DNA of 64,000 nt from NCBI GenBank assembly GCA_910585545.1, contig CAJUFN010000010.1, positions 15,890 through 79,889 on the forward strand. Direction: 5' to 3'. Shown here in pieces: positions 15,918 through 22,560 of this stretch (its first letter is position 1; the number at the start of each line of letters is the position of its first letter). Under the pieces are notes generated by a model, which searched no databases, was not told the DNA's origin, and worked only from the letters and a program-made list of their open reading frames with translations. The position numbers and the translations under genes are program-made. This stretch comes from an uncultured Lachnospiraceae bacterium. GTDB lineage: Bacteria > Bacillota > Clostridia > Lachnospirales > Lachnospiraceae.

Positions 15918-17975
15918 ATGATAATATGGAAACAGGAAGAAAATGAGTTGGCGGATGAACGTTTTGCCTTGGCAAAGGAAAGGCTTTGCGATATTTTAAC
16001 AGAAGAGAGTGTAAATGAGCCGTATCTTGGATATTTCCGGGAGACGGCGAAGTTTCTTTTGGAACTTACAAAAATCGGGACAAGAGAAGAAGCGGATATA
16101 TCAATGACATCCTTGCAGCAGGAAAATAAGATGCTTTATGAAGATATTTTGCCGGAAAATTATGGGATAAGTTATGCGAATCCTGAGTATGCGGTGCAAA
16201 AGTTTGGCGAGGAGTATGGTACGCTTCTTAGTTTTCTTTATACGGAGATGCGTGGCGGTATTGCTTATGCATATGAAGGACGTCTTTCTTATTTGACGAT
16301 TCTATCGGAGTTGTTCATTGAGATTTATAATAATTTTGAGGAACAGATGCCGGATGTGAAGGAACTGAAAAATGTGATTTACTGGTATGTCAGCGATTAT
16401 TGCGACGTGTTTTATGCGGATCGTATCCGGGAACAGATACTGCCGCAATATTCGTTTGCGGCAGAACATGTGAAAACATGCAGCTTAAATGATTTGCGGT
16501 ATTTATATGCGTATGGGGAATATATTTCTGAAAATGAAATCCGTATGGCAGAATTTATCAATGCATTACCACAGGAGACGATTGCGAAGATGGCGGATGT
16601 ATATACAGAAGGCTATCGGATGGGATTTGTTAATGGAAATAAGCCGCTTCATAAAAAATCGACAGTGGAAATCCGGTTTCCGATCGGGTTTGAGCGAGTT
16701 GTGAAAAGGGCGATGGAAAATTTTGAAAAAATGGGTCTTCAGACAACGATTCTTCGTCCGGGAGTGAGTGTGCTTACGAAAAAAGGTGTACACAAGATTG
16801 GGTATAGCGGAACGTCTGCGAATAAGCAGTATGATTATGATCACAGGGAAGACCTTGGATTGATTTTGGACAAGAAGTTTGTGGAGCGCAAACTTGATGT
16901 TGCAAAAAATGTGTATGAGCAGTATAAAGAAGCAGCGGAAAAATATGCAGGTCCGGCGGTGATAGAGACTTTTGGGGAAGAACCGTTTGCGCCGGAAACG
17001 AATCCGTATGCGATTGTATTTACGAAAAAGCAAAAAGAATTGTCCGTACGAGGCGACAGCAAGATGAGCCAGATGACGAATCATTATATTAAGGGTGAGG
17101 AGCGCAGTTTTACGATTATTTCGTATCCGGTACCGGAGATTGGGGAGAAGTTTGAAGAGATTTTTGCGGAAGTCATTAAAATCAATACATTGGATGCGGA
17201 TGTGTATGAGAAGGTGCAGCAGACGCTTATCGATGCATTAGATCAGGGAGAATATGTCCATATTCTTGGAAAAGACGAGAATAAGACGGATTTGAAGGTA
17301 CAGTTGTATCGGTTATCCAATCCGGATAAACAAACCATTTTCGAAAATTGTGTGGCGGATGTGAATATTCCGGTGGGCGAGGTGTTTACGTCACCGGTGT
17401 TGGAGGGGACGAATGGGACTCTTCATGTGAGTAAAGTATATTTGAATGAGTTGTTATATAAGAATCTGGAAATGGAATTCGTGGATGGGAAGATTGTTTC
17501 TTACAATTGTACGAATTTTGAGAAGAAAGAGGACAACAAAAAGTATATAGAGGATAATATTTTGTATAATCATCCGACATTGCCGCTTGGGGAGTTTGCT
17601 ATCGGCACGAATACGACTGCTTATGTGGTTGCGAAAAAATACGATATCCATGATAAGATGACGATTCTTATTGCCGAGAAGATGGGGCCGCATTTTGCAG
17701 TAGGCGATACGTGCTATTCGTGGAGTGAGGATACGAAGGTATATAATCCAAATGGCAAGGAAATTGTGGCAAGGGATAATTCGGTGTCTATTTTGCGGAA
17801 GACAGATTTGGCATCGGCGTATTTTCAGTGTCATACGGACATCACGATTCCGTATGAGGAAATTGCGGAGATTTGCGTAGTGACGGAGGATGGAAAGAAC
17901 ATTGTACTTTTAAAGGATGGAAGATTTGTCCTTAAGGGTACAGAAGTGTTGAACGAACCATTTGAGGAAATGTAG
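15918..17975 (+). CDS. M29-type aminopeptidase with long N-terminal extension
   Basis: A 685-residue protein. The C-terminal half (about 300-660) resembles M29 (AmpS/aminopeptidase T) metallopeptidases: VPVGEVFTSP-like and GEFAIGTNT segments (VGEVFTSP near 490, PLGEFAIGTNT near 560), then KMGPHFAVGDTCYSW near 592-606. The N-terminal ~290 residues are an all-helical extension absent from typical ~410-residue M29 enzymes. It likely releases N-terminal residues from peptides in the cytoplasm using a dinuclear metal site; exact ligands are not assigned. It is translationally linked to the preceding membrane-protein gene. Confidence 0.72.
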   Translation: MIIWKQEENELADERFALAKERLCDILTEESVNEPYLGYFRETAKFLLELTKIGTREEADISMTSLQQENKMLYEDILPENYGISYANPEYAVQKFGEEYGTLLSFLYTEMRGGIAYAYEGRLSYLTILSELFIEIYNNFEEQMPDVKELKNVIYWYVSDYCDVFYADRIREQILPQYSFAAEHVKTCSLNDLRYLYAYGEYISENEIRMAEFINALPQETIAKMADVYTEGYRMGFVNGNKPLHKKSTVEIRFPIGFERVVKRAMENFEKMGLQTTILRPGVSVLTKKGVHKIGYSGTSANKQYDYDHREDLGLILDKKFVERKLDVAKNVYEQYKEAAEKYAGPAVIETFGEEPFAPETNPYAIVFTKKQKELSVRGDSKMSQMTNHYIKGEERSFTIISYPVPEIGEKFEEIFAEVIKINTLDADVYEKVQQTLIDALDQGEYVHILGKDENKTDLKVQLYRLSNPDKQTIFENCVADVNIPVGEVFTSPVLEGTNGTLHVSKVYLNELLYKNLEMEFVDGKIVSYNCTNFEKKEDNKKYIEDNILYNHPTLPLGEFAIGTNTTAYVVAKKYDIHDKMTILIAEKMGPHFAVGDTCYSWSEDTKVYNPNGKEIVARDNSVSILRKTDLASAYFQCHTDITIPYEEIAEICVVTEDGKNIVLLKDGRFVLKGTEVLNEPFEEM

Positions 17976-17981
17976 TGTGTA

Positions 17982-18015
17982 AAGCAGCTGATCCGAGCTG
18001 TTATGAATGAACTGT
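17982..18015. repeat. 34-bp intergenic repeat, copy 2
   Basis: Matches 1523-1556 at 29 of 34 positions. It lies 7 bp after the aminopeptidase stop and 34 bp before the purE promoter. Confidence 0.5.
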
Positions 18016-18048
18016 GATATTTTTTGCGAGCTGTGATTGTAAAAAAAT

Positions 18049-18077
18049 TTGACAGTATAAATAAGAACAGGTAAAAT
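18049..18077 (+). promoter_or_regulatory. Promoter of the purEMND operon
   Basis: A consensus TTGACA at 18049-18054 and TAAAAT at 18072-18077 with 17-bp spacing. The leader before purE is only about 40 nt, too short for a purine riboswitch; no PurR box was recognised. Confidence 0.85.
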
Positions 18078-18125
18078 ATCTCATTATGAGGAAATAACAG
18101 AAATCAAATGAAGAGAGGTAATATT

Positions 18126-18638
18126 ATGCCAAAAGTTGGGATTGTGATGGGCAGCGACTCTGACATGAAGGTTATGAGCAAGGCTGCGGATATGTTGGAA
18201 AAACTTGGTGTGGAATATGAGATAACAATTATCTCTGCACATCGTGAACCGGATGTGTTTTTTGAGTATGCAAAATCGGCAGAAGAAAAAGATTTTAAAG
18301 TGATTATTGCAGGAGCCGGAATGGCAGCGCATCTTCCGGGGATGTGTGCAGCGATTTTCCCGATGCCGGTAATTGGCATTCCGATGTCCGGAAAGAACTT
18401 AGAGGGTGTAGATGCACTGTATTCGATCGTGCAGATGCCGCCTGGAATTCCGGTTGCAACTGTTGCAATTGACGGCGGAATGAATGCAGCGCTTTTGGCT
18501 GCAAGAATTCTTGCGACATCCGATTCGGAGTTGTTGGAAAGATTGAAAGCATATTCCAGGGAGATGAAAGAAACGGTACAGGCAAAAGCTGAGAAGTTAG
18601 ATAGATTGGGACATAAAGAATATCTGAATCAGATGTAA
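18126..18638 (+). CDS. purE: N5-carboxyaminoimidazole ribonucleotide mutase
   Basis: A 170-residue class I PurE converting N5-CAIR to CAIR. Hallmarks are MGSDSDMKVM near the N-terminus, SAHREPD (about 38-44) and GAGMAAHLPG (about 66-75). Start ATG 18126 has GAGAGG 7 bp upstream; the in-frame ATG at 18108 lacks a box. First gene of a four-gene purine cluster; purK, purF, purL, purQ, purC and purH are not in the window. Confidence 0.96.
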   Translation: MPKVGIVMGSDSDMKVMSKAADMLEKLGVEYEITIISAHREPDVFFEYAKSAEEKDFKVIIAGAGMAAHLPGMCAAIFPMPVIGIPMSGKNLEGVDALYSIVQMPPGIPVATVAIDGGMNAALLAARILATSDSELLERLKAYSREMKETVQAKAEKLDRLGHKEYLNQM

Positions 18639-18690
18639 AAAAATCAATACAATTACAAAAGCAGCCGAAAGGCTGGATGGAGGAGAAATT

Positions 18691-19716
18691 ATGGATTACA
18701 AGAGCGCAGGAGTAGATATCGAGGCTGGATACAAATCAGTGGAATTGATGAAAAAACATATTAAGGAGACGATGAGACCGGAGGTTCTGACGAATATTGG
18801 AGGTTTTTCGGGAGCGTTTTCTATGGAAAAGTTTAAAAATATGGAGAAACCGACTTTAGTATCCGGAACAGACGGCGTGGGAACCAAACTGAAACTTGCA
18901 TTTATTTTAGACAAGCATGATACGATCGGAATTGATTGTGTGGCTATGTGTGTGAATGATATTGCATGTGCAGGCGGGGAACCATTATTTTTCCTGGATT
19001 ACATTGCTTGCGGAAAAAATGAACCAGAGAAAATTGCGACTATTGTGAGTGGTGTTGCTGATGGTTGTAAGCAGTCTGATGCAGCGTTGATCGGCGGCGA
19101 GACGGCAGAGATGCCGGGATTCTATCCGGTGGATGAATATGATCTTGCGGGATTTGCGGTTGGTGTCGTAGATGAGAAGGATTTGATTACAGGAAAAGAG
19201 TTAAAGGATGGAGATGTGTTGATTGGTATGGCATCTTCCGGAGTTCACAGTAATGGATTTTCTTTGGTAAGAAAAGTGTTTGAGATGAATGAAGCGTCTT
19301 TGAAGACTTATCATGACAGTCTTGGAACTACGCTTGGCGAGGCTCTTTTGGCGCCGACGAAGATTTATGTAAAGGCACTTCGTACGATAAAAGAGGCTGG
19401 TGTGAAAATTAAAGCTTGCAGCCATATTACGGGCGGTGGTTTTTATGAGAATATTCCACGTATGCTTTGTGATGGTGTGCGCGCGGTTGTGGAGAAGGAC
19501 AGCTATCCGATTCCGCCGATTTTCAAAATGCTTGCAGAAAAAGGCGATATTAAAGAAGAAATCATGTACAATACATTTAACATGGGGCTTGGTATGATTG
19601 TTGCGGTAGACAAGGATGATGTAGAGGCGACAATGAAGGCGATTGAAGCAGCGGGCGAAGCAGGATACATAGTTGGACACATTGAGAATGGAGAAAAAGG
19701 AGTAAGCTTATGTTAA
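18691..19716 (+). CDS. purM: Phosphoribosylformylglycinamidine cyclo-ligase (AIR synthetase)
   Basis: A 341-residue PurM, closing the imidazole ring from FGAM with ATP. Visible motifs are VSGTDGVGTKLKLA (about 56-69), DCVAMCVNDI (near 84-93) and GGETAEMPGFY (about 135-145). AGGAGA precedes ATG 18691. Its 3' end overlaps purN by 7 bp. Confidence 0.97.
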   Translation: MDYKSAGVDIEAGYKSVELMKKHIKETMRPEVLTNIGGFSGAFSMEKFKNMEKPTLVSGTDGVGTKLKLAFILDKHDTIGIDCVAMCVNDIACAGGEPLFFLDYIACGKNEPEKIATIVSGVADGCKQSDAALIGGETAEMPGFYPVDEYDLAGFAVGVVDEKDLITGKELKDGDVLIGMASSGVHSNGFSLVRKVFEMNEASLKTYHDSLGTTLGEALLAPTKIYVKALRTIKEAGVKIKACSHITGGGFYENIPRMLCDGVRAVVEKDSYPIPPIFKMLAEKGDIKEEIMYNTFNMGLGMIVAVDKDDVEATMKAIEAAGEAGYIVGHIENGEKGVSLC

Positions 19717-20336
19717 ATGTAGTTGTTTTGGTGTCCGGAGGTGGGACAAACCTTCAGGCGATCATTGACGCAGTAAATGACGGAACGATTACGAATACGA
19801 GGCTTACAGGAGTTATTAGCAATAACCAGAATGCATATGCCTTGGAGCGTGCAGAAATGGCAGGCATCCCTGCATTTTGTGTTTCGCCTAAGAATTATGA
19901 TTCCAGAGAGTTATTTAATGAAGCTTTTCTGAATAAGATAGATGAATTGCAGCCAGACTTAATTGTTCTGGCTGGCTTCTTAGTGGTCATTCCGAAGGAA
20001 ATGATAGAAAAGTACAGAAACAAAATAATTAACATCCATCCATCTTTGATTCCGGCATTTTGCGGGACCGGATATTATGGCTTGAAAGTGCATGAGGCGG
20101 CGCTTGCGCGTGGAGTAAAAGTCGTAGGTGCGACGGTACATTTTGTGGATGAAGGCACGGATACTGGGCCGATCATTTTGCAAAAGGCGGTGGATGTGCA
20201 AAATGGAGATACACCGCAAGTTTTGCAAAGACGGGTGATGGAAGAGGCAGAGTGGAAGATTTTGCCGCAGGCGATTGACTTAATCGCAAATGGAAGAGTC
20301 GAAGTTGTGAATGGGAAAGCAGTGGTAGCACAATAG
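19710..20336 (+). CDS. purN: Phosphoribosylglycinamide formyltransferase
   Basis: A 208-residue GAR transformylase using 10-formyl-THF. The substrate loop LVSGGGTNLQAI is near 7-18, the catalytic N-I-H-P-S segment near 108-112 and the VHFVDEGTDTGPII stretch near 139-152. Start ATG 19710 lies inside the purM 3' end behind AAAGGAG, showing translational coupling. Confidence 0.97.
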   Translation: MLNVVVLVSGGGTNLQAIIDAVNDGTITNTRLTGVISNNQNAYALERAEMAGIPAFCVSPKNYDSRELFNEAFLNKIDELQPDLIVLAGFLVVIPKEMIEKYRNKIINIHPSLIPAFCGTGYYGLKVHEAALARGVKVVGATVHFVDEGTDTGPIILQKAVDVQNGDTPQVLQRRVMEEAEWKILPQAIDLIANGRVEVVNGKAVVAQ

Positions 20337-20422
20337 TGTGTCGGGTGAATTTTTCAGGGCGTGAAAGAAATGCGTTGTAAATTTGGCGGCGGAGCGAGAA
20401 TTCGGAAAAAGGAGAGAGGCAG

Positions 20423-21712
20423 ATGAAGATATTAATTGTTGGGAGCGGCGGAAGAGAGCACGCGATTGCATGGAGTGTGGCAAAAAGCAGTAAGGTAGAC
20501 AAGATTTATTGTGCACCGGGAAATGCAGGTATTGCGGAGTTTGCAGAATGTGTTGAAATTGGTGCAATGGAATTTGAAAAATTGGCGGCGTTTGCAAAGG
20601 AAAAGGAAATCGATCTTACTATTATCGGTATGGATGATCCGCTTGTAGGCGGCGTGGTAGACGTGTTCGAGGCAGAAGGATTGCGTGTGTTCGGACCACG
20701 TAAGAATGCAGCAATATTGGAAGGTTCTAAGGCGTTTTCTAAGGATCTTATGAGGAAATATAATATTCCGACGGCGGGGTATGAGAATTTTACGGATGCA
20801 GAAGAAGCACTTGCTTACCTGGAAAATGCAAAATTTCCAATTGTGCTGAAAGCAGATGGATTGGCGCTTGGAAAAGGTGTGTTGATCTGTAATACTTTGG
20901 AAGAGGCAAAAGAAGGGGTAAAATCGATCATGCTTGACAAGCAGTTTGGTTCTGCCGGAAATGTCATGGTAGTAGAAGAATTTATGACTGGAAGAGAAGT
21001 ATCCGTACTTTCTTTTGTAGACGGAACTACCGTCAAAACTATGACATCGGCACAAGATCATAAACGTGCAAAAGATGGCGATCAGGGTCTTAATACCGGA
21101 GGAATGGGGACATTTTCCCCAAGTCCATTCTATACAAAGGAAATAGAAGAGTATTGTGAGAAATATATTTTCCAACCGACGGTAGATGCGATGAAGGCAG
21201 AAGGAAGAGAATTCAAAGGAATCATCTTTTTTGGACTCATGCTCACAGAAGACGGACCAAAAGTACTTGAGTATAATGCAAGATTCGGGGATCCTGAGAC
21301 GCAAGTTGTATTACCACGTATGAAATCCGACATTATTGAAGTGATGGAAGCTTGTATAGATGGAACACTCGATAGAATCAATCTTGAATTCGAAGATAAT
21401 GCAGCAGTTTGTGTTGTACTTGCATCTGACGGTTATCCAGTCAAATACGATAAAGGATTCGAAATTTCCGGACTGGATACATTTAAAGAACATGATGGAT
21501 ATTATTGCTTCCATGCCGGAACAAAGTTTGCAGACGGTAAAATTGTCACGAACGGAGGACGCGTACTTGGTGTAACGGCAGAAGGCGCAGATTTGAAAGA
21601 AGCAAGAAAGAATGCATATGCGGCAACTGAATGGATAACATTTCAGAATAAATATATGCGAAATGATATCGGAAAAGCGATAGATGATAAATTAGCGTCA
21701 GAGGGTTTTTAA
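20423..21712 (+). CDS. purD: Phosphoribosylamine-glycine ligase (GAR synthetase)
   Basis: A 429-residue ATP-grasp enzyme joining glycine to phosphoribosylamine. VGSGGREHAI is at residues 6-15, the ATP-grasp lysine segment FPIVLKADGLALGKGV is near 138-153, and the metal-binding EYNARFGDPETQ is near 284-295. The coding end is unusual: the last codons (after DDKL) and the stop are supplied by a perfect 44-bp palindrome at 21689-21732, so the native C-terminus may have been replaced. It is separated from purN by 86 bp and is the last gene of the cluster. Confidence 0.96.
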   Translation: MKILIVGSGGREHAIAWSVAKSSKVDKIYCAPGNAGIAEFAECVEIGAMEFEKLAAFAKEKEIDLTIIGMDDPLVGGVVDVFEAEGLRVFGPRKNAAILEGSKAFSKDLMRKYNIPTAGYENFTDAEEALAYLENAKFPIVLKADGLALGKGVLICNTLEEAKEGVKSIMLDKQFGSAGNVMVVEEFMTGREVSVLSFVDGTTVKTMTSAQDHKRAKDGDQGLNTGGMGTFSPSPFYTKEIEEYCEKYIFQPTVDAMKAEGREFKGIIFFGLMLTEDGPKVLEYNARFGDPETQVVLPRMKSDIIEVMEACIDGTLDRINLEFEDNAAVCVVLASDGYPVKYDKGFEISGLDTFKEHDGYYCFHAGTKFADGKIVTNGGRVLGVTAEGADLKEARKNAYAATEWITFQNKYMRNDIGKAIDDKLASEGF

Positions 21713-21732
21713 AAACCCTCTGACGCTAATTT
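21689..21732. repeat. Palindrome P1 (pair 1, left)
   Basis: A perfect 44-bp palindrome with 22-nt arms meeting at TTTTTAAAAA, no unpaired loop. The core GTCAGAGGGTTTTT and its complement is shared with three other sites in the window; the outer AAATTAGC/GCTAATTT is specific to this site. It includes the last codons and stop of purD. It could form a cruciform or an RNA hairpin. Confidence 0.9.
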
Positions 21733-21965
21733 ATTGTTTTAAACTATTCAGACAATTTCTATGCCTTTATTTAAAAGCTTTTTTCTATTTTGTCTTCAAA
21801 ATTCGACTAAAAATATTCTGATGAAACTAATCTGTTTTAAAAATTAAAAATATTCGATGATGTTTTAACATATTTTGTTTGTTTTTCGTTGCTGCATAAA
21901 GGATAAAAAATGTCTGATAACTTTCTTTGATTTTTTGATTTTTCTCTGAGGAATCCTGTTTTTGC
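21733..21965. other. AT-rich spacer between paired palindromes 1 and 2
   Basis: 233 bp with no credible reading frame, tRNA or promoter. It is very AT-rich and shows no clear similarity to the spacer of the second palindrome pair (40769-40974) in either orientation by eye. Confidence 0.6.
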
Positions 21966-22011
21966 ATAGTTGGCGTCAGAGGGTTTTTAAAAACCCTCTG
22001 ACGCCAACTAT
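21966..22011. repeat. Palindrome P2 (pair 1, right)
   Basis: A perfect 46-bp palindrome with 23-nt arms, the same 28-bp core as P1 and site-specific outer arms ATAGTTGGC/GCCAACTAT. It ends only 4 bp before the -35 box of the GntR-clpC promoter. Confidence 0.9.
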
Positions 22012-22014
22012 AGA

Positions 22015-22043
22015 TTGCACTTGTACGGGCTTTCTGTTATAAT
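22015..22043 (+). promoter_or_regulatory. Promoter of the GntR regulator-clpC unit
   Basis: TTGCAC (22015-22020), a 17-bp spacer and a perfect TATAAT (22038-22043). It directly abuts palindrome P2. Confidence 0.82.
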
Positions 22044-22087
22044 GCATCTAGAACAATTCGACCAACGATAAGGGAGTGAGAATACAG

Positions 22088-22459
22088 GTGTTTATTGAAA
22101 TTGATTTTAATAGTGGAGAAGCTTTTTATATACAGCTTCGCAATCAAATTGTTTTAGGAATTGCGACATCCGAGATACAGGAAGGGGACTCTCTGCCGTC
22201 GGTACGTCAGCTTGCCGATCATATAGGAATTAACATGCATACGGTGAATAAAGCATATGCTGTATTAAAGGATGAGGGATTTATCCGTTTGGATCGGCGT
22301 CACGGTGCTGTGATTGCAGTAGATGCGGATAAGGCAAAGGCGCTTGAAGACATTAAAATGCAGATGCGAATGCTTCTTGCAAAAGCGAGATGCAAATGTA
22401 TTTCGGAAGAAGAGATTCATCTGCTGGTGGATGAGATTTTTGAAGAGTATAGAAGATAG
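22088..22459 (+). CDS. GntR-family regulator, YtrA subfamily
   Basis: A 123-residue regulator with an N-terminal winged helix (about 10-75: FYIQLRNQIVLGIA, LPSVRQLADHIGINMHTVNKAY) and a short helical C-terminal dimerisation tail rather than a ligand domain, as in YtrA. The start is taken as GTG 22088, 11 bp after GGGAGTGA; an alternative GTG at 22076 overlaps that box. It lies 101 bp (A-rich, no gene) ahead of clpC and may regulate it; the usual clpC partners ctsR, mcsA and mcsB are not adjacent. Confidence 0.85.
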   Translation: MFIEIDFNSGEAFYIQLRNQIVLGIATSEIQEGDSLPSVRQLADHIGINMHTVNKAYAVLKDEGFIRLDRRHGAVIAVDADKAKALEDIKMQMRMLLAKARCKCISEEEIHLLVDEIFEEYRR

Positions 22460-22560
22460 AGTAAGAATTGAAAAATAGAAAAAGAATAGATAAAAAATAG
22501 AAAATAAATAGAAAAAGTTATAAGAAAAGCAGAGAAGATATCATAAATGGGAGGAACTTG

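Noticed and set aside
18083..18125. Purine riboswitch in front of purE
   Set aside because: The leader between the promoter and the start is about 40 nt and lacks the three-way junction.
20432..21304. 290-codon antisense frame over purD
   Set aside because: Opposite a fully recognisable PurD, with unnatural Cys/His/Phe-rich composition.
21689..22011. Palindromes as ordinary rho-independent terminators
   Set aside because: The stems have no unpaired loop beyond the central A/T run and no consistent T tract downstream, and they come in pairs, one immediately before a promoter. A termination role remains possible but does not explain the arrangement.
22460..22560. Repeated AAATAGAAAA-like units that could look like a repeat array
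   Set aside because: Low-complexity A-rich leader; units are irregular and there are no spacers, so it is not CRISPR.
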